DNA of 64,000 nucleotides, taken from assembly GCF_032854445.1 (NCBI RefSeq), contig NC_088306.1:9758193-9822192 (forward strand), written 5' to 3'. Below, piece after piece: positions 12,341-24,728 of the stretch (the first letter of the stretch is position 1; every line of letters starts with the position of its first letter). Made by a program: the position numbers and the translations under genes. The notes under the pieces were generated by a model, which was not told the DNA's origin, did not search any database, and saw only the letters and a program-made list of their open reading frames with translations. This DNA is from Liolophura sinensis (lineage: Eukaryota; Mollusca; Polyplacophora; Chitonida; Chitonidae).

Positions 12341-12639
12341 CTAACATGTTCTCGCCATGAAATGGCTAATATAGTCCAGTGAGGAGTTAAACCCACATTT
12401 AACCCACAAAGTCATTTAAGTATTTATTCTTGTATTACTTGGGCCTCAAATCGGCCTTAACATACAATGAAGAAATTGTTTGCGCGTTTTGCAACTCATT
12501 TAGCCGAATGTGCAGGCATATTGCATAGTCACGTTTAACTTAATTTTAATTATTTTGAGAATGAATATTTGTTTGTACCAAGTCAGACTCCAATGACGTA
12601 GGAATACGTCGGCTAGAAAAGGTATATTAGGCAAAATCA

Positions 12640-12965
12640 TAGCCAGACTGTCCAGTTTACAACATAAGCCAGACTATCTAGTTTACAACATAAGCCAGAC
12701 TATCTAGTTTACAACATAAACCAGACTATCTAGTTTACAACATAGGCCAGACCATCTAGTTTACAACATAGGCCAGACTATCTACTTTGCAACATAAGCC
12801 AGACTATCTAGTTTACAACATAAACCAGACTATCTACTTTGCAACATAAGCCAGACTATCTAGTTTACAACATAGGCCAGACTATCCAGTTTACAACATA
12901 GGCCAGACTACCTAGTTTACAACATAAACCACACTATCTACTTTACAACATAAGCCAGACTATCA
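12640..12965. repeat. 26-bp minisatellite, about 12 copies
   Basis: Unit 'cataagccagactatctagt' plus 'ttacaa', with alternates 'aggcc', 'aaacc' and 'ctttgc'. Confidence 0.9.
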
Positions 12966-13081
12966 AGGTATGTTACAGGCAACTCAATAGCGAGCCACTA
13001 GCCTGTGAAGCACAGGATATGGGTATTCCCAAATCCAGTGAATAAATAAGAAAGTTCCATTCGGCTGGTCACCCTATATTC

Positions 13082-13150
13082 ACTGTCGTCGTCATATGAC
13101 TGAAAAATTGTTAAGTACGACCTGAAACCCCAAGCACTCACTCACTCACT
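13082..13150 (+). mobile_element. SINE family 2, 3' fragment
   Basis: Only the tail 'gtcatatgactgaaaaattg ... ccccaagcactcactcac' remains. Confidence 0.75.
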
Positions 13151-13386
13151 ATATTCACGGATCCATAAATCAAAATTTGTTTCCCGGTGAAGATTATAGC
13201 CGAATGACAGTGGAATGCTAGAAGCCCGCATGTCTGCTGTACTGACGTCACTGTATTGACGTTACATATCGTTAACGACGGTATGCTGGTACAGAAATGT
13301 TTCCCCAAAAAGTTCCATTCAGTTCATTTCAATACAGGATGTATTTTCAGAGAGGATAAGCCCGAAAAGTCCCCGACAGGGTCCGG

Positions 13387-13702
13387 AAACTCAGTAGAAC
13401 TTCCCCTTCCATGCCCTGGTGCAGGTAAGAAAATGGACAATATGTACAAGCATGGGGCATGAGTTCAAATCTCAGTGCTGTCGGCTTCCCTAAAGGCGGT
13501 GGAAACATAATAATTACACAAAGTTAAGATGAAAGAGTGCCAAAATTTACTTTTAAACGTGGTCTACAAAATTTTTTTCGACATTTATTTAAAGAGAAAA
13601 AAAAACACTTGACAATATTTGTATGGAGGGTATTCGGGACCACCTCTTGTCATACATAGTCTTTGTGTAATAATGTTATAAAAGAGGATGTAACACATGT
13701 TT
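13387..13702 (+). repeat. Dispersed ~300-bp repeat, copy B
   Basis: Second copy, roughly four-fifths identical by eye, with small insertions and deletions. No open frame spans both. Confidence 0.8.
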
Positions 13703-14291
13703 AATAAATAAATTTGTACTAGAATTCGGTCTTTTCAGCTAACAAATGTGTTCAGTCTGGATTTTGATCATATTTATATTTTGGATATATTCATAAATAT
13801 GATCATAATTCAGATTAAACGCATGTATTTAGATATAAACCACAAATTTACATCCCCATTTATTAAACTTGCATCACAGTATTATTTAGAGCATTATCAT
13901 ACAAAGACGGTATATAGTCGGTTCCACCATGCAAAAATATTTTCAAATACCATTTTCTCTTGAAAGAAAAAAATGGAAAAAAAAGAAATAAAGATCTTAT
14001 TTGCATGTAACTTTTCCATCTGATTTTGGCATCATTTTTATGATTTCTTCTCCTTTAAATGCCAAACAGATACTGTTTTTGGAATACCAGGAAAATAGTA
14101 TCTGTTAACAAAGTAAAACCAACTGAATGCACATGTACTGTGTTTACACACTGTGATGTGATATTAGATGTAAACATAAAAAAAATATAGATTTATGGAT
14201 AAAAAAGTGATTATAAAGTAAGATTATTCAATTTGTCATCCTGTTTTTTAGTAAAAACGCAAATGTTGGGTTTCATATTGGTGATTCAGGA

Positions 14292-14325
14292 GTGGGGGTG
14301 GGTGTGGGTGGGGGGGTGGGGGGTC
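14292..14325 (+). other. G-quadruplex-prone tract
   Basis: Five or more runs of at least three G within 34 bases (G5, G3, G3, G7, G6). Confidence 0.7.
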
Positions 14326-14489
14326 TCCCGGTACTCTCCTATTTTCAGCTGTTGTTGTTTTGTGTATCGGTAAAGCCCTACGATGAATGATATGTTCCTT
14401 ATTAAATAGACCGAGTCATTCAAAAATGATTAATGGTGTGAGTTTTGCTTTCTGCATAGTTAAATAATGGTAAAAATTCTTTTTCCTCA

Positions 14490-14847
14490 CACTCAAAAAG
14501 ATTCACCTGTTAAATTTAAGAGAAAGTCTGTTATCTGAGTGATACTAGAATGTATTTTGTTAATGCAGCAGATTATTCTGTTAAATATAACACACATATT
14601 CTATTAATTCAGGCAGCACACACATACATGTATATTGGCCTGTTACAAGCAGTCACAGCCGCACTAACGACGTCTGATGTCTTCAGTCTGGTGTTCCTGT
14701 GACGCAGCACACGCATATATTCTGTTAACCTAACAGAATATTATGTTGCAATATGACACAACATTGCCTTATAATAACAGAATACGTCCTATCATCTCTC
14801 AGACAACATACTTTCTGTTAAATTTAACAGAATAATTTTTTGAGTGC
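14490..14847. mobile_element. TIR element containing one satellite unit
   Basis: Ends 'cactcaaaaagattcacctg' / inverted 'cactcaaaaaattattctgt', continuing as 'ttaaatttaa' and beyond. The centre (about 14633-14720) is one unit of the ~88-bp satellite found at 17.1-17.9 kb. Confidence 0.75.
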
Positions 14848-14969
14848 AGCTGTGCTATTCGTTATTGGTTTTGTAGGTTATGGCATGTCCCAAAATGAGT
14901 AAGTGGGCGTCTTTTATTTTTTTCACGTTAAGATTGTTTCGAATACACTTATTCGTATCCTGAGATTCA

Positions 14970-15530
14970 CTTGACTCCATCATATATTTTTGAGCAACTT
15001 GAAGAAATAATAATACAAGCATTTGATGTTTTTGTGATTTCCATTATCTATTAACCTCTACATCTTCAGAGCTTCATCATATATTTTTGAGCAACTTGAT
15101 TTTTTTTTTTTTTTTTTTTTTTTTGATTGGTGTTTTACGCCGTACTCAAGAATATTTCACTTATACGACGGCGACCAGCATTATGGTGGGTGGAAACCGG
15201 GCACAGCCCGGGGGAAACCCACGACCATCCGCAGGTTGCTGGCAGACCTTCCCACTTACGGCCGGAGAGGAAGTCAGTTGAGCAACTTGAAGAAATAATG
15301 ATACAAGCATTTGATATTCTTGTGATTTCCATTATCTATTAACCTCTACATCTTCAGAGCTTCATCATATATTTTTGAGCAACTTGAAGAAATAATGATA
15401 CAAGCATTTGATGTCTGTTGCTTTTCACTAACTATTAACCTCTACAGCTTTAGAGCTTCATCATATATTTTTTAACAAGTTGAAGAAATAATGATATAAG
15501 ACTTTGATGTCTGATGATTTCCATCAGAAG
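14970..15530. repeat. ~97-bp tandem repeat, about 4 copies, split by a SINE
   Basis: Unit runs from 'agcttcatcatatatttttg' through 'acctctacatcttcag'. A SINE at 15100-15277 sits inside one copy. Confidence 0.85.
15100..15277 (-). mobile_element. SINE family 1, 5'-truncated, inserted in a tandem repeat
   Basis: Long poly-T edge (the poly-A side), body to 'cggccggagaggaag'. Exact 13-base target repeat 'ttgagcaacttga' at 15087-15099 and 15278-15290. Confidence 0.93.
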
Positions 15531-15783
15531 TAACCAACCAATAAATTCATCAATCAATTAACCATTTAAAACCAATCATTTCTGAAGGTACCTCACTCCA
15601 ACGTACGTAGAACCTGGAATTAAATCAAGATTAAAGGTACAGAGGAAGACAGGTAACTTATTTTATCTTCTATATTTAATTTTTTGTCTTTTCCACCAGT
15701 AAGAAGTATAGTTAATAGTTAATATTTCATCAGGTAATATTCCATCCTGTGCTATAAATGAATCATCAAATGAGCCTCTATAA

Positions 15784-16192
15784 CATACTCCTTATAGCGC
15801 ATGCGTCTTTCTCTACATTTCGCTTTACATCACTGCCACCAACAGCAAATTCTGTGGCGAAATCTTGAACAACGCCGAAGTACTGCGGTCACGGTGATGA
15901 TCGAGGAAGTGGTGTCAGAGACACAAACAATCCGTCTTAACATTTGTCTCTAATAATAATTTATACGCATGCATTCTCTTTGTCTAAAGCTTCTACAGCA
16001 TGATTCCCACCAACACTTGTAACAATTTATTGATGAACGCTGATAAAATAGTTCCGCGGCAGGAGACAAGTGATGAGACTAAGTCTAAACAAGCCTATGC
16101 GCGTCTCACAGACTCCAAATGTCAAGCTTGTCTGTTAGTGGCAGTGATGTAAAGCGAAAGGTAGAGAGCGACGAATGCGCTGTCAAGAGAAT
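15784..16192. mobile_element. Non-autonomous TIR element (MITE-like)
   Basis: Ends are inverted copies: left 'agcgcatgcgtctttctcta' then 'catttcgctttacatcactg'; right, reversed, 'agcgcattcgtcgctctcta' then 'cctttcgctttacatcactg'. Flanking direct repeat 'gcctctataa' (15774-15783 and 16193-16202) fits an 8-10 bp target site, as in hAT-like elements. No transposase frame. Confidence 0.85.
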
Positions 16193-16211
16193 GCCTCTAT
16201 AAGTAATTATT

Positions 16212-16551
16212 TGGCAGCTGGTCGTGGTCGAATGGTTAAGGAGTTTTCCTTTCCGTCGCCATTAAACACAAAACACAAACCTTTTCAAATGCGGGCTTGG
16301 GCAGGGGATTTGTAGATTGCATTTTGTGGCGCCCTGTGGGTCCGTTTGCAAAGTCTTGATAACCACATGTCTTCTGCCAATACAATGCGAATATATATAG
16401 TCACGTGTAGGGAAGTTCCTCAGTTGCTGTTGGTCTATGGTTTACCCCGGACAGTCCGGATTCCTCCACCAGTAAAACTGACTATCATCGCATATGACAA
16501 ATACGTCATCAAACGTCGTCAAACAACAATCAAATACATAAATAAATAAAT
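16212..16551 (+). mobile_element. Another tRNA-type SINE
   Basis: Head 'ggtcgtggtcgaatggttaa' looks tRNA-derived; a different body; tail 'caatcaaatacataaataaa'. Confidence 0.6.
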
Positions 16552-16572
16552 AATTATTTAAATATTTGTATG

Positions 16573-16627
16573 GACTTCAAGGAAGTATTCTTGAATACGG
16601 CGTAAAACACCGAATAAATAAATCATT
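16573..16627 (+). mobile_element. SINE family 1 tail fragment
   Basis: 'attcttgaatacggcgtaaa' with AAAT tail only. Confidence 0.7.
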
Positions 16628-16771
16628 GGTCAACGCTTAGAGGTCGTGCAATAACCAAGGGCCCTACGAAGTACCGTCAGCCTCCAAACTGAAAACTCGA
16701 CTTTATTGTGGTATGTGCAGATCCAGATATATCATCCTTAAAATCAATCAATACTTTGTCATCGATTTCAG

Positions 16772-16823
16772 GAACACCAGAAGGAGAAGATAGTGACGAT
16801 GATTTGGACGATGTTTTTGAAGA
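16772..16823 (+). CDS. Possible upstream exon (receptor N-terminus or other gene)
   Basis: Good acceptor (atttcag) and donor (gtaagg). Two frames are open: one reads EHQKEKIVTMIWTMFLK, which joins in phase from exons 6464-6485 and 10057-10100 and onward to 18123. The other reads GTPEGEDSDDDLDDVFEE, strongly acidic. I cannot tell which is used. Confidence 0.3.
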
Positions 16824-16877
16824 GTAAGGGTTATTGCTATTTCCTTTATTTCTTCAACTTAGATGGCAAATTTCATT

Positions 16878-17065
16878 TTCAAGTCCAGCTCATGCTGGCT
16901 TCTTCTCCGGCCGTATCTGGGAAGGTTTGCCAGCAACCTGCGAATGGTCGTGGGTTTCCCCCGGGCTCTGCCCGGTTTTCTCCTGCCATAATGCTGGCCG
17001 CCATCGTATAAGTGAAATATTCTTGAGTACGGCGTAAAACACCAATCAAATAAATAAATAAATAC
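16878..17065 (+). mobile_element. SINE family 1, 5'-truncated
   Basis: Starts at the B box (ttcaagtccagctc) and runs to the AAAT tail, where the ~88-bp satellite starts without a gap. Confidence 0.9.
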
Positions 17066-17865
17066 AAGACACAGTCACACTAATGGTGTCTGATGTCTTC
17101 AGTGTGGTTTTCCTATTAGGCAACACATACATCTATCGGATTGTTACAAGCAGACACAGCCGCACTAATGACATCTGATGTCTTCAGTGTGGTGTTCCTG
17201 TTAGGCGGCACACACATACATCGACCTGTTACAAGTAGACACAGCTGATGTCTTCAATGTGGTGTTCCTGTTAGGCAACACATATATATCGGCATATTAC
17301 AAGCAGACACAGCCGCATTAATGACGTCTGATGTCTTCAGTGTGATGTTCCTGTGAGGCAGCACATGTATATATCGATCTGTTACAAGCAGACACAACCG
17401 CACTAATGACGTCTGATGTCTTCAGTGTGGTGTTCCTGTTAGGCAGCGCACACAAATATCGACCTTTCACAAGCAGACACAGCCGCATTAATGATGTCTG
17501 ATATCTTCAGTGTGATGTTCCTGTGAGGCAGCACATGTATATATCGATCTGTTACAAGCAGACACAGCCGCACTAATGACGTCTGATGTCTTCGGTGTGG
17601 TGTTCCTGTTAGGCAGCGCACACAAATATCGACCTTTCACAAGCAGACACAGCCGCATTAATGATGTCTGATATCTTCAGTGTGATGTTCCTGTGAGGCA
17701 GCACATGTATATATCGATCTGTTACAAGCAGACACGGCCGTACTAATGACTTCTGATGTCTTCGGTATGGTGTTCGTGTGAGGCAGCACGCACGTATATG
17801 AAGCCTTTACAAACAGTCTCAGCTGCACTACTGATGCCTGATGTCTTCAGTGTGGTGTTTTTATG
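17066..17865. repeat. ~88-bp satellite, about 9 copies
   Basis: Each unit holds 'cactaatgacgtctgatgtc', 'ttcagtgtggtgttcctgtt' and a 'tacaagcagacacagccg' segment. It begins directly at the tail of a SINE. A single unit of the same sequence lies inside the TIR element at 14490-14847. Confidence 0.9.
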
Positions 17866-18122
17866 ATGAAATATTGATGCCGAAGCCTAAACCAAATGGA
17901 TAAACATACATACGTATAATCAAACGTTTTTTATACAAATTCGCCCGTTCTGTTGTGCACAGAAATGTATGTGGATTTTTGCCAGTGTATTTATTTGATT
18001 ATTTAATAGTATTATTAAATAATATTGATGGTTAACACACACTACCAATTATATCCCTGCAGACTGAAGAAGCCGTTTTATTGGTCACTGCGATGTTTAA
18101 TTTGCAATTTTGTAGCCTGCAG

Positions 18123-18186
18123 TTATCGTCATCATTGGAGAGTTCAAGCTGTTCCGATTCGTCAGGATCATTTGAAATTTCACCTG
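18123..18186 (+). CDS. Possible helix 1 exon of the receptor, with an in-frame stop
   Basis: In the phase needed to join the helix 2 exon, this stretch reads IVIIGEFKLFRFVRII, then TGA (18173-18175), then NFT. The end of helix 1 in this family usually reads like 'MIAVIWLFKKYKV', so the match is partial. A larger exon starting at 18063 is also possible; its first frame reads EEAVLLVTAMFNLQFCSL, which also resembles helix 1 but would need a frame change. I cannot choose between the two from sequence alone. Confidence 0.35.
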
Positions 18187-19199
18187 GTAAGATTTGAAGA
18201 AAACGATTGGGCTATATCCTTTAGAAACATTATGTCAGCCGCTTATGTCTGGCAGCAGATGCCCTTTTTCTCCACGTTCACTCTCCAAAACTTAAGTCAA
18301 TAAATCTCAGATGTTTTGGACATTTTTGCCTTGTGTTGATTACACCAACGGTTTCATAATGTGCAACTGTTCCCCGCAGATCATAAAGAATTCAACCTTT
18401 CCCTTTGAGTTATTTGGTTAAACGAATCAAATACAACAGAAAGTTGTCCGCTGAAACTCATGTAAAAAGGACGAATTTAGTCATTATGTTCTGTTTTAGG
18501 CGGTGGGGTGTAGGAGAACTTCAGGTCAGCAGACTACCAGCGACTGCCAGCGACTGCTAGCGACTGACGATCCTGTACGAAGCCAGAAGAAACTTTCCGG
18601 CCATCACTTGTTCCTATACCAAACACTCAATAAGATACCATGATCACCTAATTTATGATCATGTATTTTCTTAAAAAAAATTGTGCAATAAACTTTTGAT
18701 ATGGCCAAACATTGTTGTACTAATATATTCATTTAAGAACATTTCAGCCTCTATGCATTTGAGAAGGGGTTCTGCTGTGGAAGCTCTATGCGTATTTTGT
18801 ACGGTGCGCTTTTGAAGAACACTGTGAAAGGAAAGCGTGGAGTACCGAGTTACGGACAAACTAAAGCATCTTTCAGATCTGAATGGTGTGCTATTGTTAT
18901 TAAGCTTCCACATGTGTACGAGGTCGTGGTGAATTGTTTTCGTTGTCTTGAGCGTACAACGAAAAATGACACAAAATAACGTCATATAGTAGACACTAAC
19001 GATATTTTGATAATCTATCCCCATGGTTCTATGTTTCTCACCCCGTGCTACGAACCAACAACATTACAACAAAAACTGACGTTTCTGTGTGATCGTGAAA
19101 TAATGTATGTATTGAACGTTGAGTTTATATTTAGTTTGTAAGATATTATGTATGAATACAGACAAGACAAATATAAACTGCTTAATAAAACTGCAGATA

Positions 19200-19600
19200 A
19201 ACTGCACACTGTAAGAATGCAAATTTACAATGCAAATTTGAATGCAAATTTACAGCTTAAGGCACTTTATATAGTTACAGTAAATTCCCCACCTAAATGG
19301 TGTAATTTTACTCTAGTCGATGTCTATTTACAGCATTGTTTGTAAATCTGTAGCGGTTTGACCATTTACAGTGCACTTTGCTGTAAATGTTCACTGGTTT
19401 TCTTGGTAGATATGTAGCTGTTGTTAATTTGCAATGGCGTTAACTGATTATTTATAATGATATATGTGAAAATATACTACTATTTTGGTTGTAAATATTA
19501 AACAGCACATCTTGTAAATCTACAGTGAAAAGAGCTGGTCACAAAATTCCTAGCACTTTTCACTGTAAAATTACAGTGTAATTTGCTACAGTGCACTGGA
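19200..19600. mobile_element. TIR-type element (MITE-like)
   Basis: Left 'tgcacactgtaagaatgcaa' and inverted right 'gtgcactgtagcaaattaca'; interior AT-rich with repeated 'tttacagt' and 'gtaaat' words. Confidence 0.5.
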
Positions 19601-20470
19601 CGACCTCAGGAAGAAATTAGAGACTCTCTGTTAAGAGCAAGACGATAACATTTCATTACAGTAGTTTAATCATGCACACTTTTGCCTGACATGAGAATAT
19701 AAAAACGATTTAAATTTCTAATATTTGAATGTCAGGTTTGGCGTGTATAAATAAAATGTGTATAAACCCTAAAATAAAGATAAAGAGTCGTATAACCTGA
19801 GTTATCCAAGAAGAGAAGTGGAAACAGACCCAAAGGGTTAACAAATTTTGTTCTCATGTGATTGGTAACTCATTAAATTTACCTGAAATTAATCTGGAAT
19901 TCTTACCATGCTGCGCCATGTTGGAGTAAGATGATGTCGTCTCACTCGTACGCTGCGTTCTCGGGTTACAGAGATAACTCGTGTTGATTGATCAAAATGT
20001 ATAGGATGACGCGCTGTCGATTTTCTCATTGTTCGACTTTACTTACTTTGAAATGCGATGTCTCAGTTATGCAACATCATAATGAAAAAAAAAAGTGTTT
20101 TGTTTTTAAACTTCATTTGGGATACTTTATTGACACTTGTATACATTTACTCTGGTGTTATGTTTTATTACACAAGATATTTACAGATAATATGTGTCTG
20201 GTTTTCTGTAATCTTTTCCTGAGTTATTTTTATTCCCCTCCCCCCCTCCCCGCCAAAAAAAAAGTTCTGAAGAAGCTGCCGTGCCGAAAAGAGGGTGGGG
20301 GTGGAAGCGGGGATCCGGGGGAGGGAGTATTTAAGAGGGGAGAGAGTGAGATTCTTCATACCTGCTGAATGGTGCATGTTGAAGAAAGTCGTTCTCCCAA
20401 AAAGCAGATGATAGGCGTGTTTTGATTGGTTACAATACTTTTACCAAGGAACCAAGATATTGAAAGCTAC

Positions 20471-20734
20471 TTTTATTTATTGATTTATTTATTTATTTAA
20501 ATGGTTTTTACGCCGTACTCAAGAATATTTCACTTATACGACGCCAGCATTATGGTGGGAGGAAACCGGGCAGATCCCGGGGGAAACCCACGATCAGGTT
20601 GCTGGTCGACCTTCCCACATACGGCCGGAGAGAAAGCCAGCGTGAGCTGGACTTGAACTCACAGCGACCGCATTGGTGAGAGACTCCTGGGTCATTACGA
20701 TAGCGCGCTAACAGACTGAGCCACGGAGGCCCCA
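20471..20734 (-). mobile_element. SINE family 1, nearly full length
   Basis: Minus-strand copy with intact head (gactgagccacggaggccc). Its head end abuts the (TA)n tract. Confidence 0.9.
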
Positions 20735-20735
20735 G

Positions 20736-20844
<109 letters not shown>

Positions 20845-21825
20845 GTATATATAATTATATTAAAACTGAAATCAAGTAGGAATGTAGTTCATCTTTATTG
20901 GGAAAAGAAGACAACTTCCAGATTTTTTTTTAATTTGGAAGAATTTGTATTGAATGTATTTTTTGCATGTAATAATTTTGTATTTCGTTCTTGAATAATG
21001 CATCGTTCGGTCTGTCGTACCACCACCACCTTCTCCCGGCGATGTTTTACACCAGCACGCTACACACTGTTTAGAACCTGAATAATGGACCAATGAAAGC
21101 CACGCTCTGTTCGATTTTCTGAAAAAGAGGCACAATGACAGTAAACAACCTGACAGTCCTGATTTAACCTCCATGTAGAAGAATCTCTGTTCATGATAGC
21201 AGCCGTTTTATCTTATCACATGTCAAGCAACAAACGCTTTAATTTGTGGAAGATGGCTGTCATTTATACCAGAGTTTATTTTCGACACAGTATACGGCTG
21301 CAATGTGATGCATGGCTTTAGCTGAATTAATGTCGTCTTTAGTGACAAGCTAAAAGAAAGCGTGGACTGAATCGTGTATTAGAGTAGGAAGTATAGCTCA
21401 GCATACATCAACAAGAATGGAAGAGCTCAACAACTTTACAAAACTCCATGATGGAGACAATGTAACGGGTTGTCCACTTTTTCCAGATGAAACTTGGAAA
21501 TGCGTAAGTATATTAGACTAAATGTGTCCCGTGATAAACCACTTACCAGTGGCAAGTTATTGACGAGCCTCAGTAAGTGTGATGTACAAATATGCAGACC
21601 GTATTCGAGGAAAGTAAGTGGCTTGCAACGAACGTCATCCATTTGTTGCCACCAAAGTCTGCGAAAAATTCTTGATGATTGTTCTTTGGTTTTGAAGCTG
21701 AACTCAGGTTCGTGGGGACACGGTTCAGTTAACGAGAAATCCATCTCCTCAAATTAATATGTATATACTGGACTGATATGTGGATACGAGTGTTTACCAA
21801 CATCGATATGTAGTTACACACACAC

Positions 21826-21992
21826 ACACAAAACTTGTGTTGTTTGTGTTGTATGATCAGCAAAAGTCTTGTGTCATATTTGAACAAATCTGTTTTATGT
21901 TGAATTAACACAAGGTCTGTTGATGAAGAATTGAACACAATATGTGTTGGATGTTATACACAATCCTTGGTGCAAAATACACAAGTTTTTGT
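21826..21992. mobile_element. Small TIR element
   Basis: Left 'acaaaacttgtgttg', inverted right 'acaaaaacttgtgta'; internal words 'gtgttg' recur in both directions. Confidence 0.55.
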
Positions 21993-22984
21993 TATATTGC
22001 ATAAATGATCTCATTTTGGTTTGCACTGGCGCTTTTCCGGCCCAAAGGGCCTATGCGCGCCAAAACTTGGCGTCATTCAAAGTGCTTTTAACCTGTATAA
22101 TATATAAAGGAAGAGTATATTATTTAGAATAAAAAAAAATTTCAGTACTAGTGCTATGGACATTTTAGCTTGTAACATTTGTAGCATTATAGCCGACGAA
22201 TTTTGGGCTTGATGACTAAAAAAAAAAAAAATAAGTGTTTGTAAGGGGTCATTATTCACTATGATGACCATTACTTAATGTAGTTATACAATCCATATTT
22301 ACAGTACAAGAGGGGCAGGTACATGGGTTAAAGAGATTTTCGGGAAAGGTGGGCGTTAGAGCACTCAAGATGTTATAACATATACGGAACACAGAGTATA
22401 GTATAGGAAGAGCTGAATACTCAGGCAAATTATATTTATACAATCATATGAGTGTTATATTCTGTATACTACGGATTATTAAAAAAACGACGACATCTGC
22501 TAACAAAATTGGCCAGGGCCTGGAAAGTCTTATTTCGGTTCGTTTTAGGATTTAAAACAGATGCTAAGATAAAATGCCGAAGGCCAATGGAGCGTAAGTC
22601 TCAGTAAAGAACACGGCGAGCGTTAGATCTGCACCCATCTGGGTTGACATGGATCCTCTGTTTATCCATATATATAGTTTGTTCACTCATGCGTAAAAAT
22701 GTTCACCTTCTGAAACGCTGGTTGATACAAAGATGCGCTGCTTATGGTCATGATAGATATCAATTTTCAGGATGTAATGCTAACATTTGTAGTAGGAAAG
22801 ATAATCTTACATCGATTCATGAAAGGACAAAACAAAACATTCTTTCTAGCGAAGGACCAAGGGTTTACAAACATGTCCTCGCCAGACAAAGGATGTTAAC
22901 GTATCCACTGCACGCCGCATGTTTTATGTCGGGGAATCCCCGAGGAAAACACTGCAGAACTATTTAATGTGAAAAGTAAGGAAG

Positions 22985-23196
22985 ACCATTTCGTAATATT
23001 GAAACGAGGTTTTATACAAGGATGGATTGCCCATATCACTGAAGGCCGTTTCATGAGCGAAGAAATGGAGCAGATCTTCATGGAAACACCCATAGGTCGT
23101 AGTTGAGCTACAGGGGAGGGTTTCATGGAACATACCTAGTAGTAAATAACCATGAGATAAGTGCACTTCATATCACATCTTCATGATGTAGGAAAA
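22985..23196 (-). repeat. Inverted ~210-bp repeat, left arm
   Basis: Reverse complement matches 25908-26107 at high identity by eye ('tttcttcgctcatgaaacgg', 'ccttcagtgatatggg'). Its outer part carries the 'gtttcatg..catac' motif of the 49.6 kb MITE. Confidence 0.85.
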
Positions 23197-23350
23197 TTAT
23201 ATTTATTTATTTTTATTTGATTGAAGTTTTATGCCATACTCAAAAATATTTCACTTATACGACGGCGGCCAGCATTATGATGTTAGGTAGCCGTGTGAGC
23301 CCGGGGAAATCCCACGCCATGCGCATGTTGCAGGGAGACCTCTCCACGTA
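23197..23350 (-). mobile_element. SINE family 1 fragment, part of an inverted duplication
   Basis: Diverged minus-strand tail and body (gaagttttatgccatactc). The same variant tail occurs in the copy at 25689-25907 in the opposite direction. Confidence 0.8.
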
Positions 23351-23439
23351 TATGTTTATAACATTATCTTCTGCTTCCAATACTAACCCGACCGCCGTCG
23401 TAAAAGAAACAAAGAATAGTTCTGTTCTTCTTATGTTAA

Positions 23440-23627
23440 CTGTTTTATTTATTTATTTATTTGATTGGTGGTTTACGCCTTACTGCAGTGAATACTTCAC
23501 TAATTATTAGTATTATGATATGGGGAAAAGCCTTACCCGCGGTAAAACCACGAAGGTTGCTGAAAGACCTTCGACCCGGAGAGGAAGCCAGCATGAGCTA
23601 ACCACCTTAGCCACACAAGCCCTCCTG
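23440..23627 (-). mobile_element. SINE family 1, degraded
   Basis: 'tttgattggtggtttacgcc' tail side and 'gaggaagccagcatgagcta' head side, with internal deletions. Confidence 0.75.
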
Positions 23628-24728
23628 ATCTATGCGTGCGTGTAGGTGTTTGGGTGCATTACAAGCGTTGATATATTTTTAGAGTATAAGATCGGGGTCT
23701 TGAACAGAGAATATAGGCTTTCAACAAGCAAAAAACATTCATTTGTCACATAAGTGAAATATTCAAGAAAGCAGCGTTAAACAGTGTCAGGTATCAATCC
23801 ATACGTATGACCTGTTTTAAGCATGTCAGGATTTGGAATCTTGTCATTTAATCACTCTGGAAATATCCGAGTAGTGGTTTATAGTTTTGCAGCCGTAAAA
23901 TTGTACCTTTTGCGTAATTTTCAATGTAATATTTTTCAGACTACCATCATGATCTTCCATCGAGTCACAGCATGCCTTTCACTGATTGGATGGTATGTAA
24001 TGTCACGTGACAACATAACCAGCCAATGATTCCGAAGCCACGATTTATGACTTTGTAGTAGATGAAACCATGAAACTACCGCAACTTTAACCCTACTTGA
24101 ACGAACGTCCTTTCACATTTTAAGCAAATGTCGTGGTATAGTGGCATGGTAAGCCTGTGGACGAAGCACAAAAACTCGTGTTTCCATTTCACGTGTACAA
24201 ATCGATATCGACAGCACAGTATTATAAAGAAACTTTGCAATTGTCTGTTTGTCTGTCTGTTTGTCTGAATATCTGTCTGTCTGTCCGACATGAAATTATA
24301 CTGGATTTTTTCCCTTTTTTTATTCACTCAATACGCTGTATACACTCAGTTTTCCACGTCCTTTCCTGTTCTTTAGCCTTTAAAACATTTTATTAAAAGC
24401 TGGTGTGCATTTTCTTCGATATAGCACAAGATAAGTTTAAGTTTGGTGGTGATTAATGAATTTTTTGCCATGTTATACGGTCACAGAAAACCAGTGTACT
24501 TTTTCCCCTTGAGCATCACGTATCTACAGAGTGCGCAGTTTTCTGTGCATACGTATGAAAATCTTTAATTTTGGTGGAATGTAAGCTACAGTACGCTGCA
24601 TATTGTCTCATTATGATTTCTCCATATTTTCCTAATAACTTAATGGAAACCCTATTGGGAACTGTGTGTTGTACAGCAATAGAATGCTTGTTTTGTTAAA
24701 CTTCTCGATATAAACTTTTTGTTTTCAG

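Noticed and set aside
18671-19024. 117-codon minus-strand ORF
   Set aside because: No recognisable domain, AT-rich composition like the flanks, no splice signals.
22644-22967. 107-codon plus-strand ORF
   Set aside because: Lies in a receptor intron with no family match or splice support.
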